Notes: generated by a model from the sequence alone, not told the origin. DNA of 64,000 bases from Candidatus Termititenax aidoneus (GCA_003864455.1 BGZN01000002.1:1-64000); one strand, 5' to 3'; shown: positions 19,849 to 29,704, counted from the first letter of the stretch. Made by a program: numbers and translations.

Positions 19849-20037
19849 ATGACGGCGAAAGAAATAGTTAAATCTCATGAAGACAAAGTTCTAAAAAAGA
19901 TCGCGCAAGTCTTGTCCGAACTGCATTACGGCACTATTCAAATCACCGTGCACAATTCACGGGTAACGCAAATAGATAAATTGGAGCGCGTCCGGGTGCT
20001 GCGCGAGGATTATGTGGACGCCGGCGGCGCGATTTGA
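19849..20037 (+). CDS. YezD-like small protein (DUF2292)
   Basis: LKKIAQVLSELHYGTIQITVHNSRVTQIDKLERVR; start set at 19849 behind aggag RBS because the ORF-track start lies inside the operator repeat. Confidence 0.8.
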   Translation: MTAKEIVKSHEDKVLKKIAQVLSELHYGTIQITVHNSRVTQIDKLERVRVLREDYVDAGGAI

Positions 20038-20174
20038 ATTTTAAGATTTAGGAGAGGAGGCGCGGACGGCAAAAGTTGTGGTGCGGTATTTGGGTAACAA
20101 GGGAATAGCCCTTTAAAAAAATATACATGGTGAATACTAGACCAGACGCGCTGGACGTTTCCTAAAGAAAGGCA

Positions 20175-21503
20175 ATGAAAATGCGGAAAAGAATTTTAAA
20201 ATTTGTATTGCTGGGCGCGCTGCTCGGTCAGGCGCTCTGGGCGGCGAACGGCCTGCTCGAGCCAAGCGTTTTGCAGACTGACGACAGTCCGGCCACGCAG
20301 GAGGACGTCGCCGCGCTGCGCAGCGATATTCAGCAGGTCAGGGACGAGTTTCAGCGCAAATATGATTTGAACACCGCCGCTACCGGACGCTCGCTGCGCA
20401 TCTCCGGCATCGTGCAGACCAAATTGACCGTGCCGGCGCAGGTAACGCTCAACACTTACAATTCATTTCATGTGCCGCTGGCCACGCTGACTTTTCGCGG
20501 CAGTTTGAAAAAAGATTATGACGACTGGCGCAATCTGGATTATGTGGTGAGCGTAGGCGGCGGCAATCCGGGTGCGCCGCAGTTTTTGGACGCTTATCTG
20601 AATTACAATATTTTGCCGGCCAATCAATCCGACAGCGCGCGGCTGGCGGTCAGTTTTGGTCAGCAGACCAAACCTTTTGGTCTGGAGGCCAGCGCTTTGG
20701 AGGACAAAAAGCCGGTCATTAATCAGGCGCAATTTGTCGCGCCGCTGGGTTTTGTGTTGCGCGATGTGGGGCTGGTTTTTAAAGGCGACATTTTTCCGGC
20801 CAATGATTTTGGCTACGGCTACCGTGTGCCTTTGCTGGAATACTCCGCCGGTGTGCTCAACGGCAACGGCTTCAATCAGGGTGGCAATAACAAAGATAAA
20901 TTTGACACGCTTTACCGGCTGATAATCAATCCCATCGCCTGGGATATCGGCGACGGACAGATCAATTACAATGACTGGCTGCGCGGCTTGTCGATTGGCG
21001 CGTCCGTCTATGATGGCAGCAGCCGTTTGGGTGTGACCGACAATCAAGTGGTGACCGGCGTCAAAACTAGAACCGGTTTTGATGTGGCTTATGTGCGCAA
21101 TCCGATTGGCTTCACTTATGAAGTGGTGAATGGCGAAGACGAAAGAGTTTCCGGTAGCGTAGATGTCACGAATAAAATCAAAAGCGCCGGCAGTACTTTC
21201 ACACTTTTTTTGGAATTTGGCGAACAGTTTGTCAATGGCTACCGCAATCAGAGCCGCAATGACGATTGGTGGCCGCTGACCTGGCAGCCGTTTTATCGTA
21301 TCGACAACTGGAATCCAAATACCGAGGAAAAGAAAAATAATATTGAAATCCAAACCCTGGGTTTAAATATTTTCTTTGCCGAGACGACGAAATTTCAGAT
21401 TAACCATAATGTGAAAAATTATTATGAGCCTGCTGACGCTGACGGCGACAGGGACGCGGCGAGGTCTGCCGAAACTGTCGTGCAGTTTCAGTTTGGCTTC
21501 TAG
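20175..21503 (+). CDS. Outer-membrane porin-like protein with signal peptide
   Basis: Signal peptide KFVLLGALLGQALWAANG; coiled start then beta-barrel-like sequence ending in aromatic F (VVQFQFGF). Confidence 0.75.
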   Translation: MKMRKRILKFVLLGALLGQALWAANGLLEPSVLQTDDSPATQEDVAALRSDIQQVRDEFQRKYDLNTAATGRSLRISGIVQTKLTVPAQVTLNTYNSFHVPLATLTFRGSLKKDYDDWRNLDYVVSVGGGNPGAPQFLDAYLNYNILPANQSDSARLAVSFGQQTKPFGLEASALEDKKPVINQAQFVAPLGFVLRDVGLVFKGDIFPANDFGYGYRVPLLEYSAGVLNGNGFNQGGNNKDKFDTLYRLIINPIAWDIGDGQINYNDWLRGLSIGASVYDGSSRLGVTDNQVVTGVKTRTGFDVAYVRNPIGFTYEVVNGEDERVSGSVDVTNKIKSAGSTFTLFLEFGEQFVNGYRNQSRNDDWWPLTWQPFYRIDNWNPNTEEKKNNIEIQTLGLNIFFAETTKFQINHNVKNYYEPADADGDRDAARSAETVVQFQFGF

Positions 21504-21537
21504 TTTTAAATAAAAAAATTAAAGAGGAGAAAAAATC

Positions 21538-22572
21538 ATGTTAAAAAAATTGAAATTGTTAGGCATAGTGTTTTTGGCTTTGATTTCTACTTTTGTTTTC
21601 TTGAACGCTGACGAGGGCAAGCCCAAAGTTATCCGTATCGCCGGCGTGGGCAATCAATACGGCAAACCTTATGCCGGTGGTGTGTGGGGTGTGGTGCAGA
21701 CCAAGCAACTGCTGGAAACAGAATTTGCCAAGGACGGCATCAAAATCGAGTGGAATATTCTGAAAGGCACTGGCCCAGCCATCAATGAGGCTATTGCCAA
21801 CAAGACTGTGGACTTTACTTCTTACGGCGACTTGCCGGCTATTGTCGGCATTGCCGGCGGACTGCCCATCAAGATTGTAGCAGGCAGCGGCGGCGGCCAA
21901 AATGTTTATATTATCGCTCCGGCGGATTCGACCATCAAATCTTTGGAAGAACTCAAGGGCAAGAGAGTGGGTTTCTTGAAAGGCACGTATTTGCAGCTGA
22001 CTTTCGGCAAAGTCATCGCCGCGCGCGGCTGGACGGAAAAAGATTTCAAAGTTTACAATCTCGGTCAGGCGGACGGCATCGCGGCTGTTGCGGCTAAATC
22101 TATCGACGCTTATGTCGCGGCCTCCAACGGCCTGGATCAAGCGACGCTGGGCGTGGCCAAGATTATTTATGACACGCGCCAGGATCCTTACGACTGGCGT
22201 GGTTCTGCCGCCTATGTTGTTACAGAGGATTTTGCCAAAAAATATCCAGATATTACCAAACGTATTTTAAAACAAATCGTCATCGCTTCGCATTGGGCTT
22301 CCCAGCCGGAGAACCGCAAAGAATATTTGCAAATCAGCGCCAAGTCCGGCTCGTCGATTACCAATCTCACCGCCGATCTGGGCAATGATTCGCTGAAAGA
22401 CCGCAGCAGTCCTCTGCTCAACGCGGCCTACCGCAAACAAATACAGGAAGGCATAGATTTCTCCAAGGCCAACAACATTATCCGCAAGGCCGCCAACGTG
22501 GACGACTGGATAGACGACAGTTATCTTAACGCCGCTCTGCAGGAGTTGGGATTGGAGGATTACTGGCAATAA
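21538..22572 (+). CDS. ABC transporter substrate-binding protein, sulfonate/taurine-type (SsuA/TauA-like)
   Basis: IRIAGVGNQYGKPYAGGVWGVVQ..., INEAIANKTVDFTSYGDLPAIVGIAGGLPIKIVAG; signal peptide. Confidence 0.85.
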   Translation: MLKKLKLLGIVFLALISTFVFLNADEGKPKVIRIAGVGNQYGKPYAGGVWGVVQTKQLLETEFAKDGIKIEWNILKGTGPAINEAIANKTVDFTSYGDLPAIVGIAGGLPIKIVAGSGGGQNVYIIAPADSTIKSLEELKGKRVGFLKGTYLQLTFGKVIAARGWTEKDFKVYNLGQADGIAAVAAKSIDAYVAASNGLDQATLGVAKIIYDTRQDPYDWRGSAAYVVTEDFAKKYPDITKRILKQIVIASHWASQPENRKEYLQISAKSGSSITNLTADLGNDSLKDRSSPLLNAAYRKQIQEGIDFSKANNIIRKAANVDDWIDDSYLNAALQELGLEDYWQ

Positions 22573-22636
22573 ATAATTGCCGCTAAATTGAGAGTATAAA
22601 AATAAACCTTAAAAAAGGAAAAGGAGTTAAATGTAA

Positions 22637-23467
22637 ATGACAAATACGGAAAAGAAAATCAGCGGTGATGTGGTGGCCGGAGTGGACGTCGGCTCGCTGG
22701 CCGCCAAATCAGTGATCATCGCGGACGGCGAAATTGTCGGACACGGCTTGATACCTTCGGGATTTAATTCGGAGGAGACCGGCAAAAGCGTGTTGCAGCA
22801 TGCCTTGAACAGCGCCGGTGTGCCGCGCGCAGCCTTGAAATATATCGTGGCCACAGGCTACGGCCGCATTTCGGCGGATTACGCCAACAAAACCGTTACG
22901 GAAATTTCCTGCCACGCTCGGGGCGCGAATTTTCTCTATCCTTCGGTGCGCACGATTATCGACATCGGCGGACAGGACTGCAAAGCGATACGCCTCGACA
23001 GCAGCGGCAATGTGGTGGACTTTGCCATGAATGACAAATGCGCCGCCGGCACGGGGCGCTTTTTGGAAGTCATGTCCAATGTTTTTAAGGTCAAGCTGGA
23101 AGACCTCGGTGATCTGGCTTTGAGCGCGGATTCGATAGTGCCGATGAGCAGCACCTGCACGGTGTTTGTGGAGTCGGAAACTATTTCGCTGATCGCGCGC
23201 GGCGAGAAACCGGCTAATATACAGGCTGGTATTCATCACGCTATCGCCAATCGAATTTCCGGTTTGTTTTCGCGCGTGGGCATTGAGAGCGATGTATTTT
23301 TCTCCGGCGGCGTGGCCAAAAACAAAGGCATGCGCAAAGCGATTACGGAAGTGCTCAAGGTCAATATTGTCGAGCCGACTTTTGATCCACAGTTGACGGG
23401 GGCTTTGGGCGCGGCGGCTATTGCCTGGAAAAACGCCGTCAGGGAGGGCTTATGTCAAGCAGCGTAA
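22637..23467 (+). CDS. 2-hydroxyacyl-CoA dehydratase activase (BadF/HgdC-type ASKHA ATPase)
   Basis: VAGVDVGSLAAKSVII, IDIGGQDCKAI, NDKCAAGTGRFLEVM, MSSTCTVFVESE, VFFSGGVAKNKGM. Confidence 0.93.
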   Translation: MTNTEKKISGDVVAGVDVGSLAAKSVIIADGEIVGHGLIPSGFNSEETGKSVLQHALNSAGVPRAALKYIVATGYGRISADYANKTVTEISCHARGANFLYPSVRTIIDIGGQDCKAIRLDSSGNVVDFAMNDKCAAGTGRFLEVMSNVFKVKLEDLGDLALSADSIVPMSSTCTVFVESETISLIARGEKPANIQAGIHHAIANRISGLFSRVGIESDVFFSGGVAKNKGMRKAITEVLKVNIVEPTFDPQLTGALGAAAIAWKNAVREGLCQAA

Positions 23468-24660
23468 CGACCGCCGTTAAAGTGAATACCCTGGAAAAAA
23501 TCCGTCAGGCTTTGAAAGAGCGTCCGGCGCAAATCGCCGCCGCCAAACAAAAAGGCCAAAAAGTAATCGGCTGGCTCAATTATTTTGTGCCGGAGGAAAT
23601 TTTGCTGGCTCTGGACACTATTCCGGTACGTATCGGCACCGGCGGAGATGAGCAGCTGGTCGATTTTGGCGGCCGCTATATTTCCACCAAAAACTGCGTT
23701 TTCGTGCGCTCCGTGGTTGGTTTGCTGGGCGAGAAAAAAGACGCCTACACACCGCTCCTGGATTTGCTGGCGGCGGACGCGAGCTGTCTGCAAATTTTCC
23801 GTCTGGCTGAAGTAGTCAAATATTATTTTAAATACGAAACGGCTATTTTGGGTGTGCCGCGCAGTTTTACCGCGCCGGAAGGCCGCGCTTATTTCCGGCA
23901 GGAGCTGCGGAGTTTTGTGGAGCAGCTGGAGAAATTCACAGGCCGCAAACTGGCAGAGGATAAATTAAACTCGGCCATTGAACTGCTGGCCAAAATCAGA
24001 GTAACTTTGCGCTACTTGTATGAGTATCAGGCGCAGGATTACGCCAATCTGACCTGGCGTGAAGTTTTTGAAATCGTCCACGCCGGATTTTATCTCGACC
24101 GCGCGGAATATTTAAAACTGCTGCAGGAATTAGTTGTCGAGCTGGAAACTTTGCCGGTGGATAAAAATAGAATCCCCGGTTTGCAGCCGCGCATTTTCTT
24201 GACCGGCAGCCAGTTGTCGCCCGGCGACGTGAAACTCATCAATATTATTGAAGACCTTGGCGGCCAGATTGTCGGCGATGATCTTTGGACCGGCTTGTCG
24301 TCTTATTTGGATATTCAAATCACCGCGCCGACGGTGGACGCGGTGGCCGACGGTTATCTAGCGCGCGTGCCGCATGCGGCTTTGCCTTATCTCGACATCG
24401 GCACGGACAGCCGGATCAAAAAATTAAAAGAATTGCTGCAGAAATTTCGGGCGCAGGCGGTCATCGATCACACGCTGCGTTACTGCGACCCATACACTTT
24501 CAAAGCCGGCGAGACCAAAGATATTTTAAATAATGAGGGTTACCCTTTTTTAGAAATTCACACCGAGTACGCCTCGTCCGATGTTGAGGCGATACGCACA
24601 CGGGTAGAAGCATTTTTGGAATTAGTCAGAACACGCAATGACGTGGCAGGAGGTATTTAA
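23452..24660 (+). CDS. 2-hydroxyacyl-CoA dehydratase-family subunit (HgdB/BcrB/C-like)
   Basis: GWLNYFVPEEILLALDTIPVRIG, RIFLTGSQLSPGDVKLINIIEDLGGQIVGDDLWTG, EIHTEYASSDVEAIRTRVEAFLE. Confidence 0.87.
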   Translation: MSSSVTTAVKVNTLEKIRQALKERPAQIAAAKQKGQKVIGWLNYFVPEEILLALDTIPVRIGTGGDEQLVDFGGRYISTKNCVFVRSVVGLLGEKKDAYTPLLDLLAADASCLQIFRLAEVVKYYFKYETAILGVPRSFTAPEGRAYFRQELRSFVEQLEKFTGRKLAEDKLNSAIELLAKIRVTLRYLYEYQAQDYANLTWREVFEIVHAGFYLDRAEYLKLLQELVVELETLPVDKNRIPGLQPRIFLTGSQLSPGDVKLINIIEDLGGQIVGDDLWTGLSSYLDIQITAPTVDAVADGYLARVPHAALPYLDIGTDSRIKKLKELLQKFRAQAVIDHTLRYCDPYTFKAGETKDILNNEGYPFLEIHTEYASSDVEAIRTRVEAFLELVRTRNDVAGGI

Positions 24661-24661
24661 A

Positions 24662-26053
24662 ATGGCAGTCAAAGAAAAAGTTTTTCAGTATCCCGAAACG
24701 ATCAAAAAGGATTTTCTCCAGAGCGGCGGCTTAAAATTCAGCGACGGCACGGAAGTGTCCGCGGCGGAAATCTGGCGTTTCCTGACCGAGGAAGCGCCGC
24801 GGCGTTTTCCCCACGCTTTTGACGCCAGCGCCAATAGCATCGGCAAGCTGTCCGATGATGTGTGGTTTTTTGCCGGCCTCAAGCGCGCTTATTTGAACCT
24901 GACAATGAAAGACCGTTTGTTCAAGGCGCATGACGACGGCGTGCCGATCGTGCTGATCCAGGGCGGCCAGACACTCGACCCCTATTATGCGGCAGGCGGC
25001 ATACCGCTGCGGCCGGGTTATGTTATGCAGTGGGCGCGCGATGTAAAGGAGGGTTTAAATCTGCGCCAGCTGGATTCGGAAGGTTTGGAGATTTTAGAAA
25101 AAGGGCGGCGCAAAATCAGCATCGAGGCCTGCAATCAGGTGTCGGCGCACGCGGCGGTTGCCAATAATATTGTGCCGGTGGATTTAATCGCGCCCTATCT
25201 CTGCCTGCGCTGTTCGGATATGTCTTTTTTGGTGGAGACGCACCACTACAAAGAAGAACAGCGGCCAAAATATTTGGTGGATTTTCCGATCAATCAGACC
25301 GGCAAACGCTACACTGTCGATTATGTGGCGGAGCAGCTGCGCGGCTTGGTGCAGGAAATCAGCAAGCTTTCCAAAAAAGAAGTTACGGACGAGACCTTGC
25401 GGCAGGAAATCCAACGCCAAAACAAAGCGCGCCGACTGGCGCAGGAAATCATCGAGCTGTGGTGGTCGGCCGAACAGCCGCCGCTCAACAGCACGGATTT
25501 TTTCAGTATTCCTTTTCTGGCCAATGATTTTGTCGGCGATCCGGAAGCTACCATACAGGTGCTGGAAGAAACCAAAAAAGAAGTGCTTTACCGCATTGAG
25601 CATAAAATCAAAGGCACGGGCGTGGCGGACCACGCCAAACGCGTTTTTGTCTGTGGCTCCTGCGTCGGTCCCAATTCGACCAGCGTGGAACGCGCCGGAG
25701 CGGTGCTGGTGGGACGCGATGACAATTTCAGCTGCAACAGCGTGCTGGTCAAAGAGGACGGCGACCCTTACCGCAATCTGGCGGAAGCGATTTTGGCTTT
25801 TCCTTATGAACTGCCGACGGAGCAGCGCGCGGACTGGACTGTGGAGATGGTCAAAAAATCCCGCGCGGACGGCGTGCTTTTCATGTACAACTGGGGCTGC
25901 AATTATCAAACTTCGGTCGGCCGCATGATCTCGGATATTGTCAAGGAAAAGACCGGCAAGCCGGCAACTTTTGTGGAAGTCGGCGAGCTGGGACGCACGG
26001 AAGCCACCGAGCAGTCGGAAAACCGCGTGGAAGCATTTATTGAAATGATTTAA
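24662..26053 (+). CDS. 2-hydroxyacyl-CoA dehydratase-family subunit, second paralogue with extra Cys motifs
   Basis: APYLCLRCSD, VFVCGSCVGPNS, NWGCNYQTSVGRM, terminal RTEATEQSENRVEAFIEMI; start set at 24662. Confidence 0.8.
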   Translation: MAVKEKVFQYPETIKKDFLQSGGLKFSDGTEVSAAEIWRFLTEEAPRRFPHAFDASANSIGKLSDDVWFFAGLKRAYLNLTMKDRLFKAHDDGVPIVLIQGGQTLDPYYAAGGIPLRPGYVMQWARDVKEGLNLRQLDSEGLEILEKGRRKISIEACNQVSAHAAVANNIVPVDLIAPYLCLRCSDMSFLVETHHYKEEQRPKYLVDFPINQTGKRYTVDYVAEQLRGLVQEISKLSKKEVTDETLRQEIQRQNKARRLAQEIIELWWSAEQPPLNSTDFFSIPFLANDFVGDPEATIQVLEETKKEVLYRIEHKIKGTGVADHAKRVFVCGSCVGPNSTSVERAGAVLVGRDDNFSCNSVLVKEDGDPYRNLAEAILAFPYELPTEQRADWTVEMVKKSRADGVLFMYNWGCNYQTSVGRMISDIVKEKTGKPATFVEVGELGRTEATEQSENRVEAFIEMI

Positions 26054-26066
26054 GAGGAGTTAATTT

Positions 26067-26825
26067 GTGAGTGTTAAGAGCGGCGGCAAATATGACGGAT
26101 TTATCGCGCCGGCCGCGCTCCTGGCGGTGTGGGAATTAGTTACCCGTCTGGGCTGGGCGCCGCCTTCTTTATTAGTGCCGCCCAGCCAGTTACTGGGTTT
26201 GCTGGTCGAATTATTACTCTCCGGCGAATTGCTTTTGAATATTCGGGTCAGTCTCTTGCGCGTGGCGATTGGTTTTTCGCTGGGCTCTCTGCTGGGTTTG
26301 CTGACGGGTCTGGCCATGGGGCTTTCCGCCAGAGCCAGACGTATCATCATGCCGACTTTTAACGCCTTTCGCCAGATTTCTTTATTTGCCTGGGTGCCTT
26401 TGCTGATGCTCTGGTTCGGTATCGGCGAGGGCATGAAATATGTTTTCATCGCTTTGGGAGCGTTTCCCTCGATGGCGCTGAACACGATGAGCGGCATCGC
26501 CACCGTGCCCAAAGCTTTTTTGGAACTGGCGCGCGTGTATGAGTATTCCCGTTATGACACGATACGCCGCGTGATTATTCCGGCAGCTTTTCCGTCTATT
26601 TTTACCGGACTGCGTTTGAGTCTGGGCATAGCCTGGATGATGGTCGTCGGCGCGGAATTGCTGGCTTCAGATGTCGGCGTCGGTTTTATGATGACCTGGG
26701 GGCGGCAATTATTTCAAATGGACGTGGTGATGGTCGGCGTGGTCGTGATCGGCGTGATCGGCGTTTTGCTAAATTCCGGCGTGTCGTCTTTGGAGAGGCG
26801 TCTTTTGCGCTATAAAAAAAGATGA
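26067..26825 (+). CDS. ABC transporter permease (SsuC-like)
   Basis: FRQISLFAWVPLLMLWFGIGEGMKYVFIALGAFPSMALNTMSGI EAA-type loop. Confidence 0.93.
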   Translation: MSVKSGGKYDGFIAPAALLAVWELVTRLGWAPPSLLVPPSQLLGLLVELLLSGELLLNIRVSLLRVAIGFSLGSLLGLLTGLAMGLSARARRIIMPTFNAFRQISLFAWVPLLMLWFGIGEGMKYVFIALGAFPSMALNTMSGIATVPKAFLELARVYEYSRYDTIRRVIIPAAFPSIFTGLRLSLGIAWMMVVGAELLASDVGVGFMMTWGRQLFQMDVVMVGVVVIGVIGVLLNSGVSSLERRLLRYKKR

Positions 26826-27643
26826 GCAGCCGGACTAAACAAACTAAAAATTTTTGGCGAGACCCGTATAGTTATTTTTTGCCGGGCGGTATTTTTCTGC
26901 TGTGGCTGATCGTTACAGAATTTAAACTGGTCGAGCCGCGCCTAGTGCCGTCTATCGGCAGCGTGGCGGAAGCTTTGTGGGAATTATTCCGCACCGGTGT
27001 CCGGGTGGATTTTTCGACCAATTTGGGTTTGGCTATCGGTTTGAGTATCTCACGGGTTTTTCGGGGGTTTCTGCTGGGCAATATTTTGGGTTTTCTTTTT
27101 GGCTCGGCGCTGGGCCTGTCTCCGCGGGCGGAGCGTTTATTTTTGCCTTTGTTTCACGCGGTGCGGCAAGTGCCGTTTGTCGGCTGGATACCGTTGATCA
27201 TTATCTGGTGCGGCACTGGCGAGGGCGGACGCATCACGTTCATCACACTGGGCGCTTTTACGCCGATGGCGCTGAATACTCACGCCGGAATTGTCGGCGT
27301 GCCCAAGCAATATCTGGAGCTGGGGCAGGTTTACCGGCTCTCCCTGTGGCAGTTGTATTCCAGAATTGTTTTGCCGTCCGCTTTGCCGTCCATTTTGACT
27401 GGCGTGGTTTTGAGTTTCAATATGTCCTGGATACTGTTGATCGCCGCTGAAATTATGATCAGCACGCAGGTGGGTTTGGGCGCGCTGATTTCCGACGCGC
27501 GCGAGATTTTTTATATGGACGTGGTTTTTGCCGGAGTGTTTTTGATCGTGATTATTACTTTAAGTTTGAATTATTTGATCGAGACCGCGCAGCGAAAATT
27601 ATTGCTGCGTTTCAAAAAAGAAGGAACGAGGGGCGGATATTAA
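26822..27643 (+). CDS. ABC transporter permease (SsuC-like), second copy
   Basis: VRQVPFVGWIPLIIIWCGTGEGGRITFITLGAFTPMALNTHAGIVGVP. Confidence 0.93.
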   Translation: MSSRTKQTKNFWRDPYSYFLPGGIFLLWLIVTEFKLVEPRLVPSIGSVAEALWELFRTGVRVDFSTNLGLAIGLSISRVFRGFLLGNILGFLFGSALGLSPRAERLFLPLFHAVRQVPFVGWIPLIIIWCGTGEGGRITFITLGAFTPMALNTHAGIVGVPKQYLELGQVYRLSLWQLYSRIVLPSALPSILTGVVLSFNMSWILLIAAEIMISTQVGLGALISDAREIFYMDVVFAGVFLIVIITLSLNYLIETAQRKLLLRFKKEGTRGGY

Positions 27644-27644
27644 A

Positions 27645-28418
27645 ATGACTGAACAATTAGAAATTATTGGCTTGAGCAAACAATTTATTATTGAGCAAAA
27701 ACCTTTGCCGGTTTTGGACAACATCAGCCTTTCCGTGAAGTCCGGCGAATTTGTCTCGATCATCGGCTCCAGCGGCTGCGGCAAGACCACGCTGTTGCGC
27801 ATAATTTTGGGGCTGGACACGGACTACACCGGACAGGTGCTGCTCAACGGCAGACAAATACACGGCACCGGACTGGAGCGCGGCGTGGTTTTTCAGGAGC
27901 ACCGCCTGCTGCCCTGGCTGACCGTCGAGGACAACGCGGCTTTTGGCTTGCACAAACTGTCTCTGGCGGAACGCGCGCCGATAATCAAACAACATCTGGC
28001 GCTGGTCGGCCTGACCGGTTTTGAAAAAGCGTTTCCCTATCAGCTGTCCGGCGGCATGGCGCAGCGCGTGGCTATCGCTCGCGCGCTGGTCAACCGGCCG
28101 GAGCTGCTTTTGCTGGACGAGCCGCTGGGAGCGCTGGACGCGCTGACCCGTATTTATATGCAGGAAGAATTAGAAAAAATCTGGCGCAAAGAAAAAATCT
28201 CGATGCTTATGATCACGCATGACGTGGAGGAGGCGGTGTATTTAGGCGACCGCGTAGTGATCATGTCCTCGCGCCCGGGAATTATCAAAAAAATTATTCC
28301 CGTGGAGCTGCCGCGGCCGCGCGACCGGGGCAGCGCGGATTTTGCCCGTCTCAAAGAAGCTTTGCTGGAGGAATTTCAACTAGGCGTGCAGCGGCCGGCG
28401 GTGGAATACACGATTTGA
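27645..28418 (+). CDS. ABC transporter ATP-binding protein (SsuB-like)
   Basis: GSSGCGKTTLLRI Walker A, QLSGGMAQRVAIARALVNRPELLLLDEPLGALD. Confidence 0.95.
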   Translation: MTEQLEIIGLSKQFIIEQKPLPVLDNISLSVKSGEFVSIIGSSGCGKTTLLRIILGLDTDYTGQVLLNGRQIHGTGLERGVVFQEHRLLPWLTVEDNAAFGLHKLSLAERAPIIKQHLALVGLTGFEKAFPYQLSGGMAQRVAIARALVNRPELLLLDEPLGALDALTRIYMQEELEKIWRKEKISMLMITHDVEEAVYLGDRVVIMSSRPGIIKKIIPVELPRPRDRGSADFARLKEALLEEFQLGVQRPAVEYTI

Positions 28419-29662
28419 GCATGACGCGCTGGGGCTTAATTTTCCGCTCTTTGCAGTTTAAGCATTTTCGGAATTTTTTTCTGGCGCAAAACATCGTGAT
28501 GACCGGCAGCTGGATGCAGAGAAGCGCGGTTTTGTGGCTGGTTTACCGCCTGACGCAGTCCTCTCTGCTGCTGGGTTTGTGCGCTTTTTTGGGCGAACTG
28601 CCGGTTTTTATTTTGACGCCTTTTGCCGGAGTTTTGAGCGACCGCTTCAACAAAAAAAATCTGCTGCGCGTTTATATTTTAATTACAGTCTTTTTTAGTT
28701 TTTTGCTGGCCTTGGCCGGCTGGCGGCAAGTCGCTTTTATTCCCGTGTATTTTGCGCTCAATGTTTGTCTGGGGATCATGTCCGGTCTGGACAACGCCGT
28801 GCGGCAAGCTCTGGTCAGCGAGCTAGTGCCGTCCCGGGAATATATTTCCAACGCGCTGGCGCTGTTTAATATGTCCAATCACTGTTCGCGCATTGTTAGT
28901 TTTTCACTATTTGGCTTGATCATTAAATTTTTTGGCGAGACCGGCTGTTTTGTTTTCAATGTGCTTTTTGCCTTTACGATGTTTGGCGCGCTGTGCTCCA
29001 TACCCGACAGCGCGGTGTATCAGCCGGAAAAGCAGGCTCGCGCCGCGCCGCTCTGGAATAGTTTTCGGGAAGGCGCGCGTTATCTCGCCGGCGACAAAGC
29101 CCTGTCTACTCTGGTCTTGACCGTGGTCGGCATGAGCATGGTGGGCATGTCTTACAGTGTCACGCTGCCAGTGCTGGCGCAGGAGATTTTTCACGGCGAC
29201 GCGTCCACTTTTGGCTGGCTGATGACCGGCGTGTCGCTGGGATCGCTTTCCGCTTCCGTGCAGCTGGCCTGCCGCAAAAATATTCTAAATCTGGAACGGG
29301 ATATTTTGCAGGCCGGTTTGCTCTGGGGACTGATGTTTCTCCTGCTGGCTTATAATCAAATCCTCTGGCTGAACTGGTTTTTGCTGATTTTGCTGGGGCA
29401 TGGCGTGGTGGTACAGTTTGGCAGCAATATTATTCTGCAAACTCTGGCGCCGCGGCCTTACCGCGGACGTCTGGTCAGTTTTTATATTTTGGCTTTTCAC
29501 GGTATGACGCCTTTTGGCAGTTTGCTTTTGGGGCGGCTCACTTCCTGGCTGGGCGTGCAAAACGCGCTGGCCTTTTGCGGTGTGTTTTGTTTGAGCGTGA
29601 TGCTCTGGTTTTGGTCGAGACGCCAAATTGTGGCGGAGAGGATTGGGGCGAGACAGGGTTAA
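28415..29662 (+). CDS. MFS transporter (EntS-like)
   Basis: Multiple TM segments; RSAVLWLVYRLTQSSLLLGLCAFLGELPVFILTPFAGVLSDRFNKKNLL. Confidence 0.88.
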   Translation: MSMTRWGLIFRSLQFKHFRNFFLAQNIVMTGSWMQRSAVLWLVYRLTQSSLLLGLCAFLGELPVFILTPFAGVLSDRFNKKNLLRVYILITVFFSFLLALAGWRQVAFIPVYFALNVCLGIMSGLDNAVRQALVSELVPSREYISNALALFNMSNHCSRIVSFSLFGLIIKFFGETGCFVFNVLFAFTMFGALCSIPDSAVYQPEKQARAAPLWNSFREGARYLAGDKALSTLVLTVVGMSMVGMSYSVTLPVLAQEIFHGDASTFGWLMTGVSLGSLSASVQLACRKNILNLERDILQAGLLWGLMFLLLAYNQILWLNWFLLILLGHGVVVQFGSNIILQTLAPRPYRGRLVSFYILAFHGMTPFGSLLLGRLTSWLGVQNALAFCGVFCLSVMLWFWSRRQIVAERIGARQG

Positions 29663-29704
29663 AAATGTTATAATAAATTTATATTTGTAGCGAGGATTAC
29701 TACG

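Noticed and set aside
20038-20174. SAM (S-box) riboswitch upstream of the sulfur operon genes
   Set aside because: Core S-box sequence motifs are not recognisable; left as an unexplained leader only.
20463-21353. 296-aa antisense ORF opposite the porin gene
   Set aside because: Shadow ORF of a coding region; composition not protein-family-like and no RBS.
25184-25909. 241-aa ORF antisense to the dehydratase-like subunit
   Set aside because: Shadow ORF; the plus-strand protein carries conserved family motifs.
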